From contig CM076259.1 of the NCBI GenBank assembly GCA_038380795.1, positions 58,919,938 through 58,983,937 of the forward strand: a stretch of DNA of 64,000 nt. The letters are read 5' to 3'. A program made the position numbers and the translations under genes. The notes below the pieces were generated by a model. That model made no database searches. It was given only the letters and a program-made list of their open reading frames with translations, and was not told where the DNA came from. Position 1 is the first letter of the stretch. Each line of letters begins with the position of its first letter. Shown in pieces: positions 25,901 through 38,450 of the stretch. Source of the stretch: Pyrocephalus nanus. Taxonomy: Eukaryota > Chordata > Aves > Passeriformes > Tyrannidae.

Positions 25901-26560
25901 GTTCAGTTGGAGGGGACCTACAACAATGATCTAGTCCAACCGCCTGACCAATTCAGGGCTGACCAAAAGTTGAAGCATATTATTAAGGGCATTGTCGAAA
26001 TGCTTCTTGAACAAAGACAGTCTTGGCTTATCGACCACCTTGTCAGGAAGCCTGTTCCAGCTTTGATTACTCTCTTGGCAAAGAAATGCTTCCTAATGTC
26101 CAGTCTAAACCTCCTGTAATGTAGTTTTCAAACATTACCACACATTCTGTTACTGAATCCCAGGCAGAAGAATTCAGCATCTCCTTTCCCCTTCCCCTCC
26201 TCAGGAAGCTGAAGAGAACAATGAGGTCACACCTCAGCGTCCTTCTCTCCAAACCAGACAAGCTCAAATACTTACTCATGGTGGCTTCTCACAGGACATA
26301 CCTTCCAGCCCGCTCATCAGCTCTGTTGCCCTCCTCTGAATGCATTCAACTGCCTTCTTGTACTTAAAACAGCACTCCAGGTGAGGCTGCACCAATGCTG
26401 AATACAGTGGAATAATCACCTTCCTTGACCAGCTGGTGATGCCATGTTTGATGCACCCCAGGATATGGTTTGCCCTTTTGGCTGCCAAGGCACACTGGTG
26501 ACTCACACTGCACCTGCTGGCAACCAGCACCCCCAGATCTCTTTCTGCAGGGCTGCTCTC
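25901..26560 (-). mobile_element. CR1 LINE (-), inserted into an older CR1
   Basis: Minus-strand CR1 with an intact 3' end (GATCATTGTTGTAGGTCCCC near 25930, followed by the ATTCT tail). A well-preserved ORF2 C-terminal frame at 26276-26626 reads [18 protein letters not shown] and [20 protein letters not shown]. The 5' truncation lies at about 26560, where plus-strand CR1 sequence resumes. It is better preserved than the copy it interrupts, consistent with a later insertion. Confidence 0.92.
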
Positions 26561-26710
26561 TGGCAAAGTGTTCCAGGCCAGGTTGGACAGGGTTCTGAGC
26601 AACTTCACTGAGTGGAAGATGTCCATGTCTGTGGTGGGGGCATTGGAATTAGGTGATCTTTAAAGGTTCCTTCCTACTCCAACCATTCTGTGATTCTACA
26701 GTTCTATCTA
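26561..26710 (+). mobile_element. CR1 LINE (+), 3' end of the interrupted copy
   Basis: Plus-strand CR1 sequence resumes with GTGTTCCAGGCCAGGTTGGA at about 26568. It runs to the 3' terminus (ATTAGGTGATCTTTAAAGGT, then TTCTGTGATTCTA) at about 26710. It continues the element that breaks off at 25750. About 45 bp of the expected sequence between the two pieces is missing. Confidence 0.88.
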
Positions 26711-29700
26711 TGAACCCTGGTCACCTCAACAAATGCGTAGCAACTGATTGCTTTGATTTCTCCACCTGCATGGGGTCCAGAGCCTTAAATCTATTCCAAA
26801 GGGCCAGCTGCTCTCCTGGCAGCCATGCTGGACAAGCACTTTTCTTTCATCCTACTTTCTTTAATTCTGGTGCTAGAGGTAGGACTGGCAAGCCAGAACA
26901 TAGGCCCCTGCTTTCACACCTGCTCTTTGCTGCATCTAAGCCATGAGCCTGCCTGCAGTGCTGCTCTCCAAGCACTCTAGTGTAGCCTCCTCAGTCTGGG
27001 AAGAAGCATTCAGTCAGCCAGCCGTTCAGGTCATGGTGTAAAGCTCTGGCAAAGTTTTTTAATGAGCTAAAGCTCAACAAATCCCTATTGCAAAAACTTG
27101 AATTGGCTCTATTGTAGGCTGGAGTCATCTGCTGAAGGCAGCAAGAAGGGAAACATTTTTCCTTTTTTATCGTCAAGCTGCTGCCTGCAGAATGTGAGAC
27201 TTCTAACTAGTGTGCTGACTCTGGCAACAAGTCAGCCCTAGTGTCTGCATAGCTGTTGGCAGAGAGCAACTGGGCTCAGAAGTTTTCAAAATATTTTCTT
27301 TTTCTCTCCTCATCATGATTTTCCTTTTTTACCCAGGAGAAAGAGATTTGTTGGTAACCTCTAAAGATATAATAGTGTCATGTTTCAATTGAGATCAGGG
27401 CATGCAAGCCATTTACTCCATTTAAAGCTATTGTATTCCAAGATCTATGAAGTACTGTATATATTATGATTGCCTTCAACAAATATGTTAGTGAAATTGC
27501 AGTGTTGCAGGGTGAACCATATAATCAGCCTTCTTGGAAGTTTTGGAGACAGGAGTTAATAATGGGTTATCTTCTCAATTATGCTATGATTGACCATTTC
27601 CTATCTGGAAATAGGTCACGTCAAATAGTAGCAGGAGTTATATTTTTGCTATTATTTGTAACATTCAGTAGCTGCTATCAAAACAGGACCTCATTTTGCT
27701 CTGTGTATCATACACGTGAAAAGCAAAAGCAGCCCATAGCCCATAAACTTCGCTAAAACTAAGATGCAGTAAGTGGATGGACCAAATAGTTTGTAGTGGA
27801 TTAGATGTAACAGGAATAATAGTAAGAAAAGTATTGCTATGAATGCTGACCACATGTGCAAAGCACCTTTCCAGATGCTTATCCACTTGCCAACAGCTGA
27901 GTGATCTAGTGGTACCAGAGCAGTCATACGAGTTGCAGAATACACACAAGCCCCAGTGAATTACCATGGCTGGCAGGAAGCTCCACCACCCCTTGAACAC
28001 TTTGTTGGATGCACTTTACTTTTCTGCATGTATGAAGGACTGGCTTGAAGTGACCCTTGCACTTCTAGGCCTTAAAGGGGCAATAATATATTGAAATGCT
28101 TTTAACACTGGGATAGTGTCTTTGGGTGAGGTTTCTGCAAGTATCCTTGTTGATCAGAGGCTAAGTCAAGAGCTGTAGGACTCAACGCTGCTTTTACAAG
28201 TCCAAACCTATACTTACTACACTGAGTTAGGATACACTCAGGATCTGTGACAATTCTTCCATATTTCTCAGAAATGTGACCCCCATGACCAGACAGCCTA
28301 CAGGCTTTCCTGATAAATTTGAACTCAGCTGCTAGGAGATGAGCTCTGGCTACCTAAAGGTGTTAGGAATATTTTTTTTGGCATGTGAAGATGGAAGTGC
28401 GCTGCTCACAGTGGTAGAACAGGGTATTGCTTTTACTTCTTTTCCTCCTTCCATTTCTTTTTTTTTTTTTTTTTTTTTAATATTCCTAAAAAAAATAATT
28501 TCAAGGGACTCAGAATTCCCAGATTAATGTGAAGTCATTGCGCTTAAATTGTGCTTCAGCTTTGACAAATGATGCTATAAAACCAGCAATGTGTAGTCCC
28601 TTGTTGAAAGTGTCTTTCTGACTCAATGTCGTACACACTCTCAGAAACACTTTTATATGTAATGCAGACAAGGGCAAGCATGCACTCTCTCAAAGTCATT
28701 CATACAGACATAAGGAGCAGAAATGCTGTTCTCAGAAAAGTTTGCTACCTCATCTCACTGTAACTGCCTTCTAATACAGGGCACACCGGTACAGATGGCA
28801 TATTCCCTTGAACACCTTGCATTGCTTAGGTAGTTTCTAATGTTAGAAATACAGAAGTATAAATCAAATTGGAATTTAAAACCAAATGCTGATATAGTAA
28901 GAGAAAAGTCCTCCACCACCTCCTAATGAGTCAGATTTCATTGTTTCTAAAAGCTTTGAGCACACCATCAGTTAACCAGAGCCAGCCACCTTTAAGAAGA
29001 GCATTTCCCATTGTCTTCCTGAACCAATTAAGGTTAAACTGAGTCCTCAGAAGTTGGCAAATGCAACAAAGAGCTGATATCACCATAGAAACGGAGGTAC
29101 AATTCCACAATGAGGATCTGCTTCCTAATGAAATGCAGCCTAATGAAAGAAGTAGAGCTGCCAGAGAAGTATGCTGCTGCTTGACTTCATAATCTGTGCT
29201 ATTGTTGCCCTTCATATTCTGTTGAGGGTAATCATTCCCTCCAGTAATGTAAGCAAACAAGTGAGCATTTTTTTAAAGACAATACCGAACAGGAAACAAA
29301 TAGAGAAAACCACTACATATTAATTCATCATAGTAAAAATATAACGCACAGTAGGCTACTTGTGGCTTTGCGCAATTCAGGGTTTTCTGATGTGCTCTGA
29401 CATCTTGGTATGTGAATGAGGTTTTCTGATGCAAGTAAGTGCAATTTCCTAGCTTAATGTTAATCTCTTTTAACAGAAGGTGGAGAATAGTAAAAAGTCA
29501 TTCACAAGCATCAGAGGTCACTCTCTTAAGGAAATTCCAGTGTGGAATACAATAGATTTTTCCTGTACACACTGATATTTTATCAAAAGTCAATGTTCAC
29601 TTATGAAGAAACATTTTTTTAGTTCAGCAAAATATGATCCTTGCCACTTCATTGTATCAGATATCTCCAGTTTATCTTTTATAATGGATCTTTTCCAGAC

Positions 29701-32700
29701 CATGGGGTCCCATAAAATCCAAAGTGCCAGCTCATGGTTCTAAAAGGTTGAAATACATTTTTTCCCTATTAAGAGAACTTCACTTTGCCTGAAGCACCTC
29801 TGTCTTTCCTGGTTCAGAAACATTTCCAGCTGGAACACTTCAGGAACAGCTGCTAGCACAAAGGTGTTTTAGTAATGTAAAATAAAATTGTCATTTAGGC
29901 ATCCTCAGCCTTGTCATTATGCTGTTACCACCTTCAGATATTCAGAGATCAGCCTTAAAATCCAGGATATGAGAAGTCAATGAGCAAATGCATCCTGCTG
30001 TTGTTCTGCCTGCCTAGGGATTGCTAGGCAAACATCTCCACGCATGTCCAGCCATTCCACCCGCTCTCTAGGAAAGATCTTTTTCTGGTTAGTAATTAAG
30101 ACTGTAAATCTGTCATTTCTTCCCGCATTGCTCTTTCACTCAGCTGTCACTATTCAGCTGCTGTGGCAATTTGGTCCTGCCCTCTCCAAGTCACTCTGCT
30201 TGCTTCTTGCTGGAGCTCCATCCACTTTTCCCTTTCTTTCTTCACGCATCCCTGTGTCCCTAAGTCCTGCTTTCTCTTGCCTAGCTATTTCTCTGTCCCG
30301 TCTTTGTTCCTCTTTTCTTCCACCCAGTCAAAACTTCTGGATCAAGCTAGCATCCAGTTGTGGTTTTCTTCTGACTTTTTCATCCTTGTTGGGAATGGAC
30401 ATAGAAAAGGGGGAAGCATTGTCCTAACCAAGACAGCGGGATAGGATTTCTTCTCATTGGAAACAAGCGGAGACAGAAACCCTCCTCAGAGGCGACTCTT
30501 TCAGTTATTCCTTCAAAGGCTTGGGAAAGCAGGCAGTGATCTTGCCCTGGACAAACTTACTCCTACACTGCAATTCATGGAAACCGTTGACCATTGTGGA
30601 TGAAAGTCACATATTCATAGGAATATTTTTGGATTTAAGACTATTAAAGGCTCTTTGAAAATTCCCATGTGAAGAGAGCTGCCAGAAAAATTTGCTGTGT
30701 GGCAACTTCTGAGGTTCCAATTGTTGTTTCCATTCTGCAGTCACAGGAAAATGAAAGTCTTCATTAAAAATGGGAGGTGGTGGGATGCGCTCTAGAGACT
30801 GGCAGCTGAGAGACAGCTTGGAATAAGGTGAACACAAGCTCAAGTGACTCCTCTGTTTTAGTAATATTCAGAACTGCACAAAAAAGGAACTAGACTGTGC
30901 CTCCCACAACGAACTGGCAGTCACCTCCCCTCTCCCTCCACAGATGCAGGAAACTCCTAGGAAATCAGTTCTGCAGTAAACGTGAGTCTTGGAAACGCAG
31001 AATAAACTGTCAGGTCTATGGCAGCAATCATAAAGTCAGTCCTTGTATCTGCCAAAAGGGCGGGGCAGTATTTCTTGATAAATCCAGAAATATTGGGGAA
31101 AATGCAGGAAAGGGGTAAGATATTGCCAAAGCTTGCAAATATTTTGCAAATCTTAAGAATTCATACCTTTTTAGCTTTATAACTCTAATCTTTCTATTGA
31201 GTAAATGCACTAAAAGCTTTCATTTAAAAACACATTAAAAAATCTAAGCCCTTACAGCTGCATAAAAAACCATTTTAAACTATGAGCCCTAGGAGCCTGA
31301 AGGGTTGAATAAAGAGAACTCCAATGGATAACTTTTAAATTTTTTTTTTTTTTTTAAGGTTATTGTAATTTTGGAGTCGCACCTCATGAGTCTTGAATGT
31401 CTGAGGTTAACAGTAGTTATGGGTGCCTAGTGGAGGCTAGCTTTGCACTTCAGCCACATGTCACTGGGTGGGTGGAAGACTGGCAAAGCAGAGAATAACA
31501 AGCTCGTGCATGAGGCGTATAAAAGGGAGTGAAACAGTGAGAGAAAATGCCATTGGTAGCTGGTAAGGGAAACTTCCTGGCAGTAAGAACTGTTATTTTG
31601 TTGTTATTTTGTCTGACATTAGCAGTGAGATGAACTGAGTGATCTAGGAGCATTTTGTTATCTCTTACTTCTAGGAACCCTGAGCCACAATGCCACTTGG
31701 ACAGAATTTAAGGACAGCTTTTCAGAACAAGCAGACAAAACATGAATGTGCCTCCAAAGGAAGCTTGGGCAAAGATGGCTTTGTTTTTTTTTATTTCTTT
31801 TTCCTTATTGGTCAAAAGAAAAACATTTGAATAAATGGATAATTAGGCTTCAGTTTGTTTCATACACTACAATGCTAACATTTCATATGCTACACACCAT
31901 TTCAGTTACTTAAAATCCCCACAAATTTCTCTGTACCTTTTCAGAAAAAAAAAAGATGCCATTTAAAAATAGAAAAACCCAAATCAATATGAAGTTTTGA
32001 AAGTGATGGAGTTTCTGTCTGCTCTTCGTCATTTTTCCCAGGGGTCACTGATTTTCAACTGCAGCTTAAACTAATGAAGATATTTGATTCCTCTGCAGTT
32101 ACATATTTGAAAGGAGAAGAGGTTTAAATGTGCATGTGCCCTAACTGAACATTTTCTCTGTTCTCACTTATTTGTGTGTGTCCTTATGAAGGTGATGCAA
32201 TTATTTTTAGAGTTTTTGCAAACCCTCCTTAGTCACTTTTTTTTTTTTTTTTTGCTATTATAACTGTTCTGTTGTTATGGTCAAACTTGATGTTTTACAG
32301 CCTCAGCCTCAGAAATTTAAACAGTTAATGAAAAAATAATGTCATTGGGATAACATAGATGTATTTAACAGCCATGATAAAACTTTGCTCCTGTTGTCCA
32401 TTGCTAGTAATGTAAACATGTACCTATAAAATTACTCACTGCCTTGCTCCTTAATTTTTTATTAAGCTAAAATTTGACCTAAGGATAAGTAGAAGTGCTT
32501 GAATGTAATTCATCCATTTAGGCAACACAGCCCCAGTAAGACTGCTCATTTAATTCCAGATGCTACATAACAACAGACCTATTCCATGCTGTCCAATTTA
32601 AGCATGATGGACATTTTTTTTAGCCATACATTTATTTATTTTGAAAGCTATAGTGTTGTGGCATTTATCAAAATAAATATATTATCGATGTAGAGTAATT

Positions 32701-34751
32701 TCACTATACATGAAAATATTTACACTTTTGAGACTGGATATCTTTCTTGCTTAGTCAGAGAATTCAGACTCATGGGATTTTGGGGGCAGAATTTCCTGTG
32801 TTTGGTAATAATTTCTTAAATAGTGGTTTTCTTTCAAGCTCAGCAGTAAATATTTGCATGGGCTTGTTGACATCTCTTGACTTCATATTGTAGCTGTAGT
32901 TTGTTGCCTTTGTCTGTATTTTCTTTGGCTTAGGAAAGTGGGACTATTTGGCACTTCTTTTCCTTTCTTATGATCATTGCCATTAAATGTTTGGAGCTTA
33001 CCCTGTTTTGTCAAAGCAATTTTTGTTTCAATGAGAGATTTTATTCTCCTAAACATTTACCTGTAATCTTGGGGAGCTATACTTTAGTTCCTTTTTAATG
33101 CATTAATACTATTACTTTTTAATACTATTCTAACTGAATGTGTGGCTTATGTGGTATTCTTGCATCTAGCCAACATAAGTGAGTAATTTTATACTCATGC
33201 AGGAATGGCTAAGGTTTTCTTCTTATAGTGTTTATGCAAGCTTCATATTTAATGTATCTAGAAAATTCAAAGCATGCAAATTATCCAGATTGTTTACCTT
33301 TTGCATTGACCAGTCATATTCCTATCATATTCAGAATGAGCTTTACAGCATGTGGAGTATACTACTAGGAAACTGCTGTATGGAAAAGACATCTGTCATT
33401 TGGCAGAGGAAAGCACATGTTGCATCACATGCGTTGGTGTAATCATAGTGTCTCTGGAACTGCGGGCGTTCAAGATGGCCACAAACAAAACTTATGTGAG
33501 ATGCTGCAGAGTGTAACACCCTCTGCTATCTACAAATTTAGAATTGTCTTTTCTTTTTCTCTATTTTAATTTAAAACTAGACCAGGACATTGTTTTCTGC
33601 TTTTGGGGCCCAATCCCCCAAACCCTTCTGTGAGTCATTCCATAGGCTTGGAAAACTTCTGTTTTCTGATTTTTAATTTTTTTTTTTTGTAACATTCACA
33701 TAGTTGATCCCGAAGGACAAAATACAGCTTATGCAGAACGTGTGTTATTAAACTAATTACAGGCATAGGCTGACTGCCTTTGTGGCCTCTTGGCTACTTT
33801 AGGGGTTCTGCACATGCAGTCACCTGATTCACACATTGTGGAAGCACTTTTGTTTAATTAGCCATGCAATTTCACTTGGTATTTTAACGCACTGCTGGAA
33901 AAGCTGCGCTGATTTGTGAAAAAACACCGATTCTAAAAGGATCAGTATGGCAATTTAGTGTAATTAATACTTACCAGTCTCAAACTTTACCTTTATGCTT
34001 CTTTCTTGAAAGTGTTGGGCTCCAATAGTACCTTACCTATACACTTGGCATATAACGGAGCAAGTCCCCAGGTCACTAGAAATTATCTGCCTGCTGTGGT
34101 CCTGCACCTCTGTCCATAGTCTGGATCACACTTAATTCTGTAGCTTTTGGCAGCGTGAATTATTCCTGTTTTGGATTTACATGATTGTATCACCAATCTG
34201 AATGCCACAAATACATGGTTCGCTGCCTCTTCTCTTTGGAGTAACCTCATGCTTCCTACCAAAATTAAGCAGTTGAAGTTGGACTCAAAAATCTATTTTT
34301 TTTAAAGAATTCAAACTCTGTGGATAGCTCTGCATTATTTATTTTTCTGCCACTGATTAATCCCTTCATTTGGTATAATCTGGCAGAAGAAGCTATCCAA
34401 GATAGGAACCAAAGGATGGTTATTAAAAAAAGTCAAGCCAAGAGAGTTGAGGCTCTTACCTTAAAGGAATTTGTCTCCTCAGAGCTGTTCATCTAAATCC
34501 TGGAATAGAAACTGGAAATGGTTGCATTCATTCTGGCATCTGGAAAGGGATAAATACAAAATATAACAAAATATTCCAAAGAGTTTCAAGATAAGTGGTA
34601 GTCAAGATCATAGAGAAAAGCAAAACTGAAGCTTCACAGTTGTTCCTAAGAGGTTTTTTTTCTCAGTAGGATGAGTTCTTTCAGTACTGATAAAAGGCTT
34701 CTTGTTTTTAAGACATCCCTTCATCATTTCTGTAGTCTTGCATGCAATGCA
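26711..34751. other. No gene seen; long unique AT-rich stretch
   Basis: No exon could be supported. T runs occur at about 28456-28479, 31338-31356, 32237-32253 and 33669-33678. The open frames near 27.7-28.0 kb (minus) encode hydrophobic peptides and are discussed as a finding. A homeodomain-site-rich block lies near 33.74-33.97 kb. Confidence 0.5.
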
Positions 34752-35864
34752 TGTGCCTGTATTTGGTTTGTGGTGGGGCTACAAGGGTTGCTTCTGTGAG
34801 GAGCTGCTGGCGTCTTCTGCTACATTTGACAGTCAACACCAGGTGGGTCCAACATGGACCCACTGCTGACCAAGTCCAAGCCCATTCCCAACAGTGGCAG
34901 CGGCTCTGGGAAAACAGTTATAAAGAGAAAAAAATTGCTGCAGAGAAGCAGCTGGAGACAGGAGTAAGAATATGTGAGAGAAACAGCTCTGCAGACACAC
35001 ACAGGTCACTGAAAAAGGAGGAGCAGGAGGTGCTCCAGGCGTTGGAGCAGAGATTCCCCTGTAGCCAGTGGTGCAGACCATGGTGAGGCAGCTGTGCCCC
35101 TGCCGCACAGGAGGTCCGCAGAGGAGCAGAGCTCCACCTGCAGCCTGTGGAGGACCCCATGCCAGAGCAAGTGGATGCCTAAGGGAAGCTGTGACCCCAT
35201 GGGAAACCCATGCTGGAGCAGAAAGCTTGAAGGACCTCTGGCCCTATGAAGAGCCCACGATGGAGCAGGTTTGCTGGCAGGATTTGAGACCCCATGGAGG
35301 ACCTGGGCTGGAATAGTCTGTTCCTGAGCTACTGTGCCCCATGGAAGGGACCTGTGCTGCAGCAGTTTGTGTAGAACTGCAGCCCATGAGAAGAATGCAC
35401 AGAGGGGAAGATTTTGGAGGACTGTCTCCTCTGGGAGGGATCCACACTAGAGGAGAGGCAAAGTGTGAGGAGTCCTTCCCCTGAGGAGGAAGGACCAGCA
35501 AACACGTGTGATGATATGACCACAACCTCATTCCCCTCCCCACTGCGCTACAGGGCAAGAGAAGGGAGAAAATTCAGACATGAATTTGAGCCTGTGGAAA
35601 AGGCCGGGGTGGGGGAGGTGTTTTAGTATTTACTTTTATTTCTCATTACTCTACTCTGATTCAGTTGGTAATAAACTCAATTAATTTCCCCAAGTCAAGT
35701 TTGTTTTGCCTGTGTCAGTAATTGGTGAATGATCTCTCCCTTCCTTTATCATGACCCATGAGCGTTATATTTGTTATATTTTCTCTCCCATGTCCAGATG
35801 AAGAGGGGAGTGATGGAGCATCTTTGGTGGGCACTTGGCATCCTTCCAGGGTCAACCCACCTCA
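34752..35864 (+). mobile_element. Solo endogenous-retrovirus LTR (+), avian, probably ERVL-type
   Basis: A roughly 1.1-kb block, richer in G and C than its flanks, matches the overall plan of a common avian retroviral LTR as I remember it. It starts TGTG near 34752 with a GGTGGGGCTACAAGGG-like segment. It has a long U3 built of degenerate repeats containing CCCATGG and GCTGGAGCAG, and an AATAAA signal at 35670-35675. It finishes GGGTCAACCCACC plus a decayed CA end near 35864. No gag, pol or env sequence follows or precedes it, so recombination between two LTRs has probably removed the provirus body. Many short open frames inside it on both strands are by-products of its repeat structure. A clear 5-bp target duplication was not found, so the ends may be off by several bases. 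The ERVL label is from memory. Confidence 0.85.
35670..35675 (+). terminator. LTR polyadenylation hexamer AATAAA
   Basis: A canonical hexamer within the LTR at the expected position, about 190 bp before its 3' end. It supports the plus orientation. Confidence 0.7.
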
Positions 35865-36519
35865 GTCCATCAGCTGTGCAGATGACCTATCTTCTTTTGC
35901 ATTTGAAAAACCTTTTTTTTCTTGACAAAGGCATTTGGAGTAACTGCAGGTGAGAAAGTTGTATCTTGAACAGCTACATGGCTGCATTTTAGTAAATGGA
36001 GAATACTTGTATCCCTGGATGGCCTTACTCCATACTCACTTGTGGTTGTATGGATTTATGTGTCTATGTATGTAGACACAAAATCTTGAACAGAGACTCT
36101 AGGAGCACTTTGCAGTTCCCAGATCCAGGTGTGCATCCAGCTACATCCTGACTACAGTTTTGGGTGAGATACTGCCTTTCCTGTTTCTCTTCCACCTTCT
36201 CACTTCCCAGATTGTTGTTTTCCCCTTGGGAAAAGGAAATTTAGTGAGGTGAAGCCATTGAGAACTAATGGCATTTTTCATTTGGTCCTTTGTGTGGACT
36301 AATTTGGAATATTTTTGAGAACAAAAATTCAGTGGGGATGGGGGGTAACATAACACTTATCCCATCTGGAAGGATAAAGAAAATATGCATTTTCAGTGGG
36401 TTTTTCTTGTGTTATTATTTCAGAAATCTGTGTGCCCTGTTCTTGCTTTTTTTGCCAGTAATAATAATGCCATAGGTATTACAAGTTTATTTTTCTGTGC
36501 TGTAGATACTTGCCTATTA

Positions 36520-36612
36520 TATCATAAACATTATCCTCACTTAGAAATAAATTTAAAATGAAGAAATGGAGATCAGAACTTCAAAGAAGTTTCCAAGGAC
36601 ATATTTGTGACT
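36520..36612 (+). repeat. Possible ancient MIR SINE fragment
   Basis: The order ATTATCCTCACTT, then GAAGAAATGGAGATCAGAAC, then AAGTTTCCAAGGACA resembles the MIR core (cattttacagatgaggaaac, then cacagagaggttaag, then gcccaaggtcac). It is highly diverged and is called by eye only. Confidence 0.35.
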
Positions 36613-38407
36613 TTCTTTAATATCTTAATATGTTTTCAAGAAAGAATAATATTCCTTAAATATATCACTTTTTGCCATAAAGATTAAAAACAGGCTAAAT
36701 GAGATAATTGTTTTATTTTTCTTTTCAAGTAAAAGATTTACAGAATGAGGTTGGAAAATTGTGTGTAGGCTGATGTTTTATGTTGTAGCTGGTTATTACT
36801 CAGTGAGTCACTAAGTTTCCAGAGCTTGCCACACCTTAAGGTTAAACTGCCTCAAACCAGGGAGCAAACTGTTAGCAGAGGTGCTTTGAATGATTTTTTT
36901 CTATTTTTTAAATGATGTGTAAAACTTTGCTGAGACTACTCAAATCCTCTTTCCTTATAAAGTCTTTTCTTCTTACTATCTGATTTCTCTGATAGCATTC
37001 AGCATGACTGAAGAAATTATTTAATTGCCATAGTTACCCATATTTTTTAGGAAGAATTAGAGGCCTGTCTATTGACAGGAAAGAAGCCTGTATCCAATGG
37101 CATCACATATCAAACTGTCTTTTTGGATTTTGGAAAGATGTGTCAGAAATCCACAGGGAACATTCAGTAAGGAGGTGCCAAGACATGAAACAGAAGAAAA
37201 GGAATATGTGGAGTGGATATTCATCTTTTCAGTTTAATACTGATGCATCAGTGTCTGGCTGAAAATGCATGTGGTATTCAGAATGGATACTGAAACAGGC
37301 AGTTCTGAAAACCTTGTACTAGAAGAAATGCAGCATCAAAATAACAATTAAATACCTAGGTATTCAATGTCATCTGCTATCATACTCTATTTTTTCAATG
37401 GGGGTTTTGTTCCGAAAATTGCTGGATGCTTCGGTAACCAACCAAACACAGAATATGGGTTGGCTTAAAGTGTGTGAGCCACTCCCCTGGGCTCTGAGCA
37501 AGACCAGAACTCTACTTAGTACAATTCAGCCTAGGGAGATAAAAAATGGGATTTGCTATTAAAATGTAATTCAGAACTTAGGTTTGCACTCTGTCAGTGA
37601 ATGGTGGGAAAAGCTGGTGTCCTGTCTGGGATTCCAGACTGAAAATTAAAGTCAAAGCACTGTCATAGTACAGGTACTCCTAAAGTTTGATGCTTTTCTA
37701 TGGGCTACCTGAAATTAGAGTATAAGAAAAAATTTCCTATGGTCTTTCTGCAGTGACTTACCCTCCACAGTAGCAGTTTGTGCCCAGTACTGAGGTATTC
37801 CAGCACTTGCACTGGCATCATACAGACTAGTTCTCCTCTTGTACCTAAGTCACCTCCATTGGCAATACCCTGCTCATGGCAAAAAGGTAATCTAAATACA
37901 GTCATAGGTTAAAAAATCCTTAAAATGATCCATAATTAAAATAATCTAATAGTCGAGATCACTTAGGAAATAAAAGCTAAAACTATTTAGCCAGTAGCTG
38001 TGGCCCTCACTATTTGAGAACACAGATTTGAACAGAGTTTAATGTACATCAAATGTGTCCACAAAAATTTGGCTGAATAATATTCTGAATTTGATTTTAT
38101 GGCCATTTGTTCTTCCTTTATTCATATCACTTCATTTTTTTTTTAAAGTACATTAAAGAAGAGGTTCCATAGTGGAAGTGTTAACCGCGTTTAGAGCCTA
38201 CCAAACTGCAATAGTAGCCCTACTCTACTCTGTATACTATTTCCTATTGTCTTCTTAAAAATTTTAGCTATGTTCTCCTCTTGTGGTTGTATTCTCAAAT
38301 GTGAAGTTAAGGGCATTTTCAAATGCAGTAGGAAACCCCCAAATTTTCCTTTCACTGTTATAAAACGTTTGCAAACATTCCATTTAAAGCTGCCTTAATA
38401 ATATTAA

Positions 38408-38450
38408 TAAAACCAAACCAAACCAAACCAAACCAAACCAAACAAACAAA
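38408..38450. repeat. (AACCA)n microsatellite
   Basis: About seven AACCA units grading into AAAC units and a short A run. It gives an artefactual low-complexity frame on the minus strand. Confidence 0.88.

Noticed and set aside
26276..26626. 116-codon minus frame as a host gene
   Set aside because: CR1 reverse-transcriptase C-terminal sequence inside the nested element. Its first codons extend into the opposite-strand CR1.
30044..30444. Two serine/leucine-rich plus frames of 127 and 93 codons
   Set aside because: They arise from a pyrimidine-rich patch. Two frames open at once indicates composition and not coding.
34742..35626. Cluster of open frames on both strands
   Set aside because: They lie within the ERV LTR and reflect its repeat structure. 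LTRs do not encode the viral proteins, and none is recognisable.
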